Both the position numbers and the translations under genes were made by a program. A DNA stretch of 64,000 bases, taken from Burkholderiales bacterium (GTDB taxonomy: Bacteria; Pseudomonadota; Gammaproteobacteria; Burkholderiales; Casimicrobiaceae). Location: positions 1-64,000 of the forward strand of contig JANXNI010000095.1 in the NCBI GenBank assembly GCA_025354165.1, read 5' to 3'. The notes beneath the pieces are model-generated. The model had not been told where the DNA came from and did no database searches. It saw only the letters and a list, made by a program, of their open reading frames with translations. Shown here in pieces: positions 10,061-18,918 of this stretch; position 1 is the stretch's first letter, and the number at the start of each line of letters is the position of its first letter.

Positions 10061-11248
10061 ATGGCTTTGACACTGACTTTGCCCAATGCTGCAGGCGACC
10101 TCTATACGTATTCGCTAGTGGGTGCTACGCCGGTGAAACCTGTGCTTGGCGTTCGCTTCAATCGCATCGCGTACTCGGCTGCGCACGTCGTCGCCGACCC
10201 GCGCGCAGCCATTGATCCGTGGCTCACTTGCGCGATTGATTGGGATACAACGATTGCTTATCGCAAACATCTGTGGTCGCTGGGTCTGGGTGTGGCCGAG
10301 GCGATGGACACGGCGCAGCGCGGCATGGGGCTTGATTGGCCAACGTCGCTGGAACTGATCGGTCGTTCGCTCGATGCTGCGAGCGATGTTCCCGGCGCGC
10401 CGGTGGCGTCGGGTTGTGGCACCGATCATCTGATACTCGATGAGGTGAAGTCAGTTGATGATGTGATTCGTGGCTATGAAACGCAGATGGCTGCCATCGA
10501 AAAATTGGGCGGCAAACTGATTGTGATGGCGAGTCGCGCGCTGGCGCGCGTTGCGCAAAGTCCGGCCGATTACGAGCGTGTGTATGACCGTGTGTTGAGT
10601 CAGGCGAAGCAACCTGTCGTGCTGCATTGGCTCGGCGACATGTTCGATCCGGCGCTGGCGGGCTATTGGGGCTCTAAGGACATAGATACGGCGATGGCGA
10701 CAGCACTTGGCATCATCAACGCGCATCCCGAAAAGGTCGACGGCATCAAAATTTCCCTGCTCGACAAACACAAAGAAATCGCCATGCGCCGCCGTTTGCC
10801 GGCGGGAGTTCGTATGTACACGGGCGACGATTTCAATTACGCCGAGTTGATTGCTGGCGACGGCATGGGCGCATCGGTTAACCAGCAGCAAAGTGACGCA
10901 TTGCTAGGCATTTTTGATGCCATCGCGCCCGCAGCGAGCGCCGCGTTGGGCGAACTCGCGCAGGGTAACGTCGAAAAATTTCACTCTATCCTTGGGCCTA
11001 CGGAGCCGCTTTCGCGCCACATCTTTGCTGCGCCGACACGTTTCTACAAAACGGGCGTCGTGTTCATCGCCTGGCTCAACGGGCATCAGAGCCATTTCAC
11101 GATGGTCGGTGGGCAGCAAAGCACGCGGTCACTGGTGCATCTGACCGAGTTGTTCTGTCTTGCTGATGCGGCAAATTTGCTTGAACAGCCCGATCTGGCG
11201 GTGCACTGCATGAAGACGTTGCTGTCGCTGCACGGCGTAGATGCTTAG
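10061..11248 (+). CDS. DUF993 family protein (dihydrodipicolinate synthase-like barrel)
   Basis: Full ORF; KPVVLHWLGDMFDPALAGYWG..., KVDGIKISLLDKHKEIAMRRRLP, MYTGDDFNYAELI; follows directly after the oxidoreductase. Confidence 0.8.
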   Translation: MALTLTLPNAAGDLYTYSLVGATPVKPVLGVRFNRIAYSAAHVVADPRAAIDPWLTCAIDWDTTIAYRKHLWSLGLGVAEAMDTAQRGMGLDWPTSLELIGRSLDAASDVPGAPVASGCGTDHLILDEVKSVDDVIRGYETQMAAIEKLGGKLIVMASRALARVAQSPADYERVYDRVLSQAKQPVVLHWLGDMFDPALAGYWGSKDIDTAMATALGIINAHPEKVDGIKISLLDKHKEIAMRRRLPAGVRMYTGDDFNYAELIAGDGMGASVNQQQSDALLGIFDAIAPAASAALGELAQGNVEKFHSILGPTEPLSRHIFAAPTRFYKTGVVFIAWLNGHQSHFTMVGGQQSTRSLVHLTELFCLADAANLLEQPDLAVHCMKTLLSLHGVDA

Positions 11249-11259
11249 GGCAAGAAGGT

Positions 11260-12138
11260 ATGCGTGACTTCTCCCAAGACCATCTGTGGTTATCCATTAA
11301 CACCGCAACTGTCCGCAAACAACGCGGCGTCGAGCAACCGCTTCCCGCCATCATCGAAGCCTGCGCCAAACGCGGCATACGCGCAATTTCGCCGTGGCGG
11401 GATCAGGTCGCGGCGGCAGGGCTCGGACGCGTCTCCAGCCTCGTTAAAACGCACGGAATCGCACTCTCCGGTTATTGCCGGGGCGGCATGTTCCCGGCCG
11501 CTGATGCGGCTGGAATTAAAGCCGCGCATGAAGACAATCGGCGAGCCGTAGACGAGGCCTGCGAACTCAACGCGGCATGTCTGGTGCTGGTGGTCGGTGG
11601 GCTCCCCGGCGCGCTCGCAGGCAAAGCGACGCACAAGGACATCGCGCTGTCGCGCAGTCAGGTGCGCGACGGCATTGCCGACCTGCTCGACTACGCAAGG
11701 CAGAACAAGATGCCTCTGGCAATCGAACCGCTGCACCCGATGTACGCAGCGGATCGCGCCTGTATCAACACGATGGAGCAGGCGCTTGATGTCTGCGACG
11801 CGCTTGACCCGTCGCGCACCCGAGCGCTTGGTGTGGCGGTTGACGTCTATCACGTCTGGTGGGATCCGAAGCTTGAGGCGCAGATCAAGCGCGCTGGCAA
11901 GGAGCGTTTGCTCGCCTTTCACGTTTGCGACTGGCTCACCCCGACGACGGATTTACTCAATGATCGCGGCATGATGGGCGATGGCGTCATTGACATCCCT
12001 AAAATTCGTGGCTGGGTGGAAGCAGCGGGCTTCGCGGGTTACAGCGAGGTGGAAATTTTTTCTTCTGTCAACTGGTGGCAACGCGATTGTGCCGAGGTAC
12101 TGGACACGTGCATAGCGAGGCACAAGAGCGTAGTTTAG
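11260..12138 (+). CDS. sugar phosphate isomerase/epimerase family protein (AP-endonuclease-2-like TIM barrel)
   Basis: AIIEACAKRGIRAISPWRDQV, PLAIEPLHPMYAADRACINT, VAVDVYHVWWDP, YSEVEIFS. Confidence 0.9.
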   Translation: MRDFSQDHLWLSINTATVRKQRGVEQPLPAIIEACAKRGIRAISPWRDQVAAAGLGRVSSLVKTHGIALSGYCRGGMFPAADAAGIKAAHEDNRRAVDEACELNAACLVLVVGGLPGALAGKATHKDIALSRSQVRDGIADLLDYARQNKMPLAIEPLHPMYAADRACINTMEQALDVCDALDPSRTRALGVAVDVYHVWWDPKLEAQIKRAGKERLLAFHVCDWLTPTTDLLNDRGMMGDGVIDIPKIRGWVEAAGFAGYSEVEIFSSVNWWQRDCAEVLDTCIARHKSVV

Positions 12139-12412
12139 GTCGCCGCAAGAAGCGTGATTCATCCTCAAGCCGCGTGCACGAACGAACGCCACGCCAATTC
12201 AATCCGAAATCCGCTGCTTCGTTAGAATTTTGCCTTGCGCTGTTCGGGCGCTGCATCCGCGTTGGTAAGGCAACTTCGCTGGCGGATCGTCCGCAATTCC
12301 CTGAAGGTTGTTTGGGCCCACATTCGTCCGGCTTGATAACGTTTCACGGAATGATCGACGTTTGAATCGTGCCTGAACAGCGCGCAAACTATTTTCAGAA
12401 GGCCAGACTCGC

Positions 12413-13315
12413 TTGTTCAAAAACATCATCGTCTATCGCATTGATCCGTTGTGGTCAAAAACCACTGCTCAGGTGGAGGCCGGATTGAGTCAGATGCGCT
12501 TCCGCGACTGCGGCGCAACGCAGGAAAAATCTGTCGGCTGGTCGGAGCCACGCGGCGAGAAACATGGCATGCTGGTTGAGTCGGTCGGCGGGCAACTGAT
12601 CATGCGATTGACGATGGAATCGAAGGTATTGCCGTCGTCGGTCGTGAAGCGTCGTGCCGAAGAAAAAATCGAGCAAATCGAAGAGTCGACAGGCCGCAAA
12701 GTCAGCCGCATCGAGAAGAAGGACATTCGCGAGGAAACGCTTCTCGATTTGTTGCCCAAGGCGTTTACGCGGATATCGAACACCGTTGTGTGGATTGATC
12801 CAACCGAGCGGCTTTTGGTGATCGACGCCTCCGGGCAAACTAAAGCCGATGAAGTGGTCGCCGTGCTGCTGCGCTCGCTGGATAGTCTTGTCATCACGCC
12901 GATTCAAACCAATGTCGCTCCGGCGACGCAAATGGCCGCATGGCTCATGAGCCACGAAGCACCGGGCCGCTTTGATGTAGATCGCGAATGCGAACTCAAA
13001 GCGACTGATGATTCACAGGCAGTGGTTCGCTATTCCAAACACACGCTCAACAACGAAGAAGTCCGCAAGCATCTGCAAAACAATAAGATGCCGACGCGCC
13101 TCGCGTTAACGTGGAATGGTCGCGTTTCTTTCGTGTTGAATGAAGAAGCACAAATCAAGAAAATCAAGTTTCTCGATGGCGTTTTTGATGCGAGCGATAA
13201 CGCTGCGCCGGACGAAGACCGCTTCGACGCCGACGTCGCAATCGTCACCGGCGAACTCGGCAAACTCATCCCGGAAATGATTGATGCGCTCGGCGGCGAA
13301 ATGGCGGTCGGGTAA
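12413..13315 (+). CDS. rdgC: recombination-associated protein RdgC
   Basis: TTG start; MFKNIIVYRI...GWSEPRGEKHGMLVESVGGQLIMRLTMESKVLPSSVVKRRAEEKIEQIEESTGRKVSRIEKKDIREE. Confidence 0.93.
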   Translation: MFKNIIVYRIDPLWSKTTAQVEAGLSQMRFRDCGATQEKSVGWSEPRGEKHGMLVESVGGQLIMRLTMESKVLPSSVVKRRAEEKIEQIEESTGRKVSRIEKKDIREETLLDLLPKAFTRISNTVVWIDPTERLLVIDASGQTKADEVVAVLLRSLDSLVITPIQTNVAPATQMAAWLMSHEAPGRFDVDRECELKATDDSQAVVRYSKHTLNNEEVRKHLQNNKMPTRLALTWNGRVSFVLNEEAQIKKIKFLDGVFDASDNAAPDEDRFDADVAIVTGELGKLIPEMIDALGGEMAVG

Positions 13316-13604
13316 TCGCGGAGGTAAGCGCGCGGCGTCTCGCGGGCTCGGGGGGATGCCGATGAGCGGCAACCGTGTGCGTAGTGCGTAGCGTTTAGCC
13401 CTTGTCCTTCGGGCGTTTTCCGGCAGGCTGGAGTGATAATTTCTGCACAGTTTCGATTGAGCCGTATGCAATGAGATGGACGCCGTAGTAGTCCGACAAG
13501 GCCGTCATTGACATTGAGGCAGGCGTTCAGGCGTGCACGTTCGGGACACCATACATGAATCAATTTAGCCTGAAAGAACTGCAGCGATGCTTTTGGCAAC
13601 GATC

Positions 13605-13997
13605 CTACTTGGCGCGATGGATTGCGCAGAGCTTGTTGCCATCGGGATCGCGCACATAGGCCAGGTGCATCGCCCCCAGATTGCCTTCTCGTAGACCCGG
13701 CTCGCCTTCGATCGATTGGCCACCATGCGCAACCGCGATATCGTGAAATTCTTGAACCTTTTCGGGCGAGTTGCACTTAAAGGCGATGGTGCCCCCATTT
13801 GCACAGGTGGCCGTTTCGCCGTTGATGGGCTCGCTGATACAAAAGGTACTGCCGTCGTGTCGGTAGAAGAGCCGATTGTGGCCGGATTTCGCCTGATTGC
13901 GCAGCGGCTCGCCGGCCCCGAGCGTTCCCAGCACAGCATCGTAGAAACGCTTCGAGCGCTCGATGTCGTTCGTACCAATCATGATGTGATTAAACAT
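13605..13997 (-). CDS. VOC family (glyoxalase/bleomycin resistance-like) protein
   Basis: MFNHIMIGTNDIERSKRFYDAVLGTLGA...YVRDPDGNKLCAIHRAK. Confidence 0.92.
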   Translation of the reverse strand: MFNHIMIGTNDIERSKRFYDAVLGTLGAGEPLRNQAKSGHNRLFYRHDGSTFCISEPINGETATCANGGTIAFKCNSPEKVQEFHDIAVAHGGQSIEGEPGLREGNLGAMHLAYVRDPDGNKLCAIHRAK

Positions 13998-14312
13998 GCG
14001 TTCTCTCCTTTACCCAGAATGGAACCGGGCTTAACTTTGGGCGATCATTGCTGCGCATCGTGCGGTGCGACGGCCTTGCTTCGTGGCATCGACCACAACC
14101 ATGCGATGCATCGCATGATATAAAAAATAGCCGAAAGCTGCGCATGCATTGTCCGATATCAGGTGTCGCGATTCTTTGAATCCATGGAACGGAATTCACG
14201 CGCTAAATGGGCTCACACTGCGTCCAACCCGGGTATCTCGCTGAAATTTTGTGCGCAGCTCAGCGCGAACTTGCACCGTATGCGCAATCGCTCGCGCAGG
14301 CGTCATTTTTCG

Positions 14313-14759
14313 CTAGCCCGGAATATCTGGCTCAACCAGATTCGCGAGCTGCGCGAGGCACTCTTGCCACCCCAGGTAGCACATCTCGACAGGAATAATT
14401 TCAGGAATTCCGGACTGCTCGACATTGATATCGGTGCCGCACAACACGGCTTTCAACGTGACCTTAACCATCATTTCACCCGGCAAATTGGGGTCATCAA
14501 ACGTGTCGGTGTACTCGATGAATTCGCCTGGAATCAGCTGCTGGTATGTCCCACCAAATGAGTGGCCATTCCCAGTCGAAAAATTCGAAAACGACATCTT
14601 GAACGTGCCGCCGACTTTGGCATTCATGTGATGAACCGTACAGGTGAATCCATATGGTGGAAGCCACTTGGCCATCGCCGAAGCATCCAGAAAGGCACGG
14701 TAAACCTTATCCGGTTTGGTTTTTAAAACACGATGAAGACGGACAGTTCCCGTGGGCAT
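14313..14759 (-). CDS. SRPBCC / AHSA1-like domain protein
   Basis: TVRLHRVLKTKPDKVYRAFLDASAMAKWLPPYGFTCTVHHMNAKVGGTFKMSFSNFSTGNGHSFGGTYQQLIPGEFIEYTDTFDDP. Confidence 0.92.
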   Translation of the reverse strand: MPTGTVRLHRVLKTKPDKVYRAFLDASAMAKWLPPYGFTCTVHHMNAKVGGTFKMSFSNFSTGNGHSFGGTYQQLIPGEFIEYTDTFDDPNLPGEMMVKVTLKAVLCGTDINVEQSGIPEIIPVEMCYLGWQECLAQLANLVEPDIPG

Positions 14760-15005
14760 GGTTGAATCTCCTCTGATTCGCGGTTGAAGCTAAATTGTCT
14801 CTGTGATTCGATATGGGTAAAAAAATTGGTTTGCGTTGTGAAGACGAATGTTTGAAATATCGCCTCTTGGAATAATAAGGCCGGCAAGCGCGGCAACCGA
14901 AGCGAAGTCAAGGGCGATTTTGTTTGCTTCGACCGAGTTCATCTCGGATGCCAGCTAACTTTTGAGGTATCCGGCATGCCGTGGAGAGTCCGGCTAACGG
15001 AAGGG

Positions 15006-15470
15006 TCAGGCTTCAGTTTGCCCACGCGCTCTTTCCATAGCAACAGATGAAACTCTGAAACCCAGCTTGGCAAAGATGGCTTCGGCTCCCTCACGTCCAG
15101 CACGCAAAACCCAGGTGACATTCGGATTTCCGCCAGTGACGTGCTTTACGAGAGCTCGACCAATGCCTTGATTTCGGTGCGCTGAGGAAACGACCACCAT
15201 AGAGAGATAGCCATTTGACAAGCCGTCGGTGATGCCGCGAGCGAAACCGACTACTTGCTCACCCACAACTGCCACAGCCGTGCGTTGCGAGCTTGCAATG
15301 AGCGCTGAGAAATGTTCTCGGGTTGCTATCCGGTTACTCCAACCGTTGACTGACAGCAGGGCGTACGCTCCTTGAAGCTCGGAAAGGGACAGGTCGTGTA
15401 CTTGCATGAGGCCTAACGAAATTTCACGATGCGTCGCATCATATAAAAAAGTAAACGCACAACGAATCAC
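15006..15470 (-). CDS. GNAT family N-acetyltransferase
   Basis: GYLSMVVVSSAHRNQGIGRALVKHV acetyl-CoA binding motif; start could be internal (MQVHDLSLSELQGAY). Confidence 0.88.
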   Translation of the reverse strand: MIRCAFTFLYDATHREISLGLMQVHDLSLSELQGAYALLSVNGWSNRIATREHFSALIASSQRTAVAVVGEQVVGFARGITDGLSNGYLSMVVVSSAHRNQGIGRALVKHVTGGNPNVTWVLRAGREGAEAIFAKLGFRVSSVAMERARGQTEA

Positions 15471-15487
15471 TCAAGGGTCAAGACCGC

Positions 15488-16144
15488 TTATTCAGGCGTC
15501 GGTACGGACGCCCACCAATTCCTTGTGTCGTGGCATGCTTCCACAGCACGCTTGTAGCCGTCACGCTCACTGACGCGAGCCAGATAGGCTAGCTCCACTT
15601 CACCAAAGACGTAGCCACCACCTTTTTGCGCCAATCGCAGGGCGTAACTCACAGATATATCTGCCGCCGTGAACGCCTCGCCCGCGAGATAGGGTGAGCG
15701 GGCAAGCTGCCGCGTCACCAGCCCGAGTCGGCTTTCGAACAAGTCGAGCGCATGGGTCGCTGTCCAATTCTGGCGCTCGGCCGGGGGGGCGCGGCGACGA
15801 GTGCTGTTGACGAAGTACATGTTGGCGGCCAGACCAGCTTCGCCGAGGTGAAGAAACTGCAGGTACGCTGGGAACGCCGGATCGGGCGGGCTCGGTGCGA
15901 GCGGCGTCGGCCCGTGGCGGGCAATCAGATATTCCATGATCGCAATCGACTCGACCATCGTCGCGTCGCCGGCCTCACTATCCCGGATGGCCGGGATGAA
16001 GCCCGCTGGGTTGATCGCCAAAAACTCCGGGTCATTCTCGACGCCGGCCAGCAAATCCACCCGCCGCAGCCGGTAAGGCAGCCCCATCTCTTCCAGCAGC
16101 CAGACGACCCGGAATCCTCTACCTTCGCCAAAGACGGTAATCAT
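15488..16144 (-). CDS. glutathione S-transferase family protein
   Basis: FRVVWLLEEMGLPYRLRRVDL, NPAGFIPAIRDSEAGDATMVESIAIMEYLIARHG, LAGEAFTAADISVSYAL. Confidence 0.93.
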   Translation of the reverse strand: MITVFGEGRGFRVVWLLEEMGLPYRLRRVDLLAGVENDPEFLAINPAGFIPAIRDSEAGDATMVESIAIMEYLIARHGPTPLAPSPPDPAFPAYLQFLHLGEAGLAANMYFVNSTRRRAPPAERQNWTATHALDLFESRLGLVTRQLARSPYLAGEAFTAADISVSYALRLAQKGGGYVFGEVELAYLARVSERDGYKRAVEACHDTRNWWASVPTPE

Positions 16145-16211
16145 GTTCGCAACTCCTTTGCGTACGGTTTGTAGTAACGATTAAAAAAACGCGTATGTGG
16201 AAAGCAAATGC

Positions 16212-16958
16212 CTACCTACCGCCAGAAACATCAACGTTCGTCCCCGTGACATAAGACGCGTCCTCCGACAGCAACCACATCACTGCGCGCGCCACTTCAT
16301 CTGCAGAGCCGCCACGTTTCATGGGCACGCTGTCCTGCAACCGATCCACGCGGCCCGGCTCGCCGCCGCTGGCGTGAATGTCGGTGTAGATAAGGCCTGG
16401 CGAGATTGCGTTCACTCGAATGCCTTCGGCAGCGACTTCTTTGGCGAGGCCGATGGTGAAGGTGTCAATCGCGGCCTTTGAGGCGGCGTAGTCAACGTAT
16501 TCGCCGGCTGCGCCAAGTCGCGCGGCGCGTGACGACATATTGACGATGCCGCCGCCACTGCCGCCGTGGCGCGTAGACATGCGGCGGATTGCTTCGCGCG
16601 CGCAGGAAAAGCTGCCAATCACGTTGGTCGCAAAAATGCGCGCCACGCGCTCGGCTGTCATCTCGTCGACGCGAGACTGTTGCTCCAGAATGCCTGCGTT
16701 GTTGACGAGCGCGGTGATCGGCCCAAGTGTTTGGTCGATCTGCTCGAACAGCCGCACGACGTCGGCATCAACAGCTACGTCGGAGCGCACGGCAATCGCG
16801 GTGCCGCCTTTGACGTTGATTGAGGCGACCAGCGCGTCAGCGGCCGACTGATTGCTGAGATAACTGATACACACCGCGTAGCCAGCGTCTGCCGCGCGCT
16901 GGGCGATGGCTGCGCCGATACCGCGCGAGCCGCCTGTAACCAGAATGATTTTTTTCAT
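16212..16958 (-). CDS. SDR family oxidoreductase (YgfF-like)
   Basis: ILVTGGSRGIGAAIAQRAADAGYAVCISY, NNAG, YAASKAAID, VTGTNVDVSGGR. Confidence 0.94.
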   Translation of the reverse strand: MKKIILVTGGSRGIGAAIAQRAADAGYAVCISYLSNQSAADALVASINVKGGTAIAVRSDVAVDADVVRLFEQIDQTLGPITALVNNAGILEQQSRVDEMTAERVARIFATNVIGSFSCAREAIRRMSTRHGGSGGGIVNMSSRAARLGAAGEYVDYAASKAAIDTFTIGLAKEVAAEGIRVNAISPGLIYTDIHASGGEPGRVDRLQDSVPMKRGGSADEVARAVMWLLSEDASYVTGTNVDVSGGR

Positions 16959-16993
16959 GATTTTCTGTGAATGCTACTTGTGTCAATTGCTGC

Positions 16994-17050
16994 GGGAGCG
17001 GTTCTACAGCGATTGTTGGCTGAGCGAGAAATCGCGGCAGAACCGCTCCC
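16994..17050. repeat. REP-like inverted repeat between the SDR gene and dnaB
   Basis: GGGAGCGGTTCT (16994-17005) pairs with AGAACCGCTCCC (17039-17050). Confidence 0.65.
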
Positions 17051-17133
17051 ACAAAGGTGTCTGTTGCTCGGGCTCTCCTAATCACAGTTTACGAGAACGA
17101 TTGCGGCGAAGCGCCCGATAGAATCCCTTTTAT

Positions 17134-17278
17134 GGGCATCTCTAAAAATTCATTTTTTTGGGGATGCAGTGTTAGAAGCCCGGAGCGCAGCAACCGGAAT
17201 GTACGCCCTGGTACATGAGGATTGCGAGCACCGCGCGACGACGCAGTGCGCCCCACAAATGAATTTTTAGAGGTGCCC
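17134..17278. repeat. MITE-like dispersed repeat, copy 2 (inverted relative to copy 1)
   Basis: GGGCATCTCTAAAAATTCATTT... / ...AATGAATTTTTAGAGGTGCCC TIRs; core matches reverse complement of 3743-3886; ends 2 bp before dnaB ATG. Confidence 0.87.
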
Positions 17279-17280
17279 TT

Positions 17281-18714
17281 ATGGCCCTAGACCCCGACAT
17301 CCAAGCACTCCGCACGCCCCCGCATTCGATTGAAGCCGAGCAATCGGTGCTCGGCGCACTGATCATTGACAACAACGCCATCGACAAAGTGGCTGATTTG
17401 CTGCGCGCGGAGGACTTCTATAACGAAGGTCATCGCCTGATTTATGAACACATCAACAGGCTGGCGGCGGACAACAAACCTGCCGATGCGGTGACTTTGT
17501 CGGAGAGTTTGCGCTCGATTGCGAAGCTGGAATATGTGGGCGGTCTGGCCTACATTGGCGCGATTGCCAACGCAGTGCCGACGGCAGCTAACGTGCGGCG
17601 GTATGCGGAGATTGTTCGGGATCGCTCGGTGATGCGTCGGCTCGCGAGCGTTGCGACGAGCATCGCTGAAGCTGCGTTTAACCCGATGGGGAAATCGAGC
17701 GAACAGTTGCTCGATGAGGCCGAGGGCAAGGTGTTTGAGATCGCCGAATCGGGTGATCGCACCAAGGCGAATTTCGTATCGTTATCGGACTTGACGGCGC
17801 AGGCGATTGATCGTGTTGAAGAGCTTTATCGTCGTGGCAACGACAGCGATGTGACTGGCCTTTCTACCGGCTACAAAGATCTCGATTCGATGACGGCGGG
17901 CTTGCAGCCGGGCGATCTGGTGATCGTCGCGGGTCGTCCGTCGATGGGCAAAACGGCCTTCGCGTTGAACATTGGCGAGCACGTCGCGGTGCGCTTGAAG
18001 AAGCCCGTCGCCGTGTTCTCGATGGAGATGGGCGCGTTGCAACTGGCGATGCGTTTGATTGGCTCGGTCGGCAAGCTCGATCAACACAAGCTGCGCACCG
18101 GGCGGCTGAACGATAGCGATTGGCAGCGCTTTACGGAGGCGTTGTCGCTCCTTGATTCGAGCCCTATGTACATCGATGAAACGGCCGGGTTGAACCCGTT
18201 TGAGCTGCGTGCTAGGGCGCGACGTCTGGCGCGTCAGGTCGGCGGTCTCGGCATGATTATTGTGGACTACATCCAGCTCATGAGCGCCTCGGGCAGCGGT
18301 GAGAATCGTGCGACGGAAGTGTCCGAGATTTCGCGATCACTCAAGTCGCTGGCAAAAGAATTGCAGGTGCCGGTAGTGGCGCTGTCGCAGTTGAACCGCT
18401 CGCTGGAGCAGCGTCCGAACAAGCGCCCAGTGATGAGCGACCTGCGTGAATCCGGTGCTATCGAGCAGGACGCCGACGTGATTTTCTTCATCTATCGCGA
18501 CGAGGTTTACAACCAAGAATCCGCGCAAAAAGGCGTCGCCGAAATCATCATCGGCAAGCAGCGTAACGGCCCGATTGGCACGGTGCAGTTGACCTTCCGC
18601 GGTGAGTTCACACGGTTTGAAAATTACGCCGCAACGGATTCGTATATGCCTTCGGCTCCCGTCCAATCGGTGCGGTCTGGCGCGCCGAAATTTGGTGGTG
18701 ATAGTCCATTTTGA
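17281..18714 (+). CDS. dnaB: replicative DNA helicase DnaB
   Basis: TPPHSIEAEQSVLGALIIDNNAIDKVADLL, GRPSMGKTAFALNIGE, LGMIIVDYIQLM, SDLRESGAIEQDADVIFFIYRDE. Confidence 0.97.
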   Translation: MALDPDIQALRTPPHSIEAEQSVLGALIIDNNAIDKVADLLRAEDFYNEGHRLIYEHINRLAADNKPADAVTLSESLRSIAKLEYVGGLAYIGAIANAVPTAANVRRYAEIVRDRSVMRRLASVATSIAEAAFNPMGKSSEQLLDEAEGKVFEIAESGDRTKANFVSLSDLTAQAIDRVEELYRRGNDSDVTGLSTGYKDLDSMTAGLQPGDLVIVAGRPSMGKTAFALNIGEHVAVRLKKPVAVFSMEMGALQLAMRLIGSVGKLDQHKLRTGRLNDSDWQRFTEALSLLDSSPMYIDETAGLNPFELRARARRLARQVGGLGMIIVDYIQLMSASGSGENRATEVSEISRSLKSLAKELQVPVVALSQLNRSLEQRPNKRPVMSDLRESGAIEQDADVIFFIYRDEVYNQESAQKGVAEIIIGKQRNGPIGTVQLTFRGEFTRFENYAATDSYMPSAPVQSVRSGAPKFGGDSPF

Positions 18715-18769
18715 TCGGCGGTTTGGGTCATTCGTTGTAGCGCATTTTTTCCTGCCTGAACCGGATTGG

Positions 18770-18896
18770 CTCCTTCTCCCCTTGAGGGAGAGGGCTGGGG
18801 GGAGGGGGAAAGGTGCTTGGAGGTGGCAAGTTGGCTGCACGAGCCACCCTCCCCCTCTGCCACAGCCCCTCTCCCACGAGCGGAGAGGGGAGCCCA
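18770..18896. repeat. inverted pair of GC-rich CCTCTCCC-type dispersed repeats
   Basis: GGCTCCTTCTCCCCTTGAGGGAGAGGGCTGGGGGGAGGG and the oppositely oriented CCCTCCCCCTCTGCCACAGCCCCTCTCCCACGAGCGGAGAGGGG between dnaB and the SPFH gene. Confidence 0.7.
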
Positions 18897-18918
18897 GCAT
18901 CCGTCGAGATTAGTGCGC

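Noticed and set aside
11290-11922. 210-aa minus-strand ORF opposite the isomerase gene
   Set aside because: Shadow frame of a confidently identified gene.
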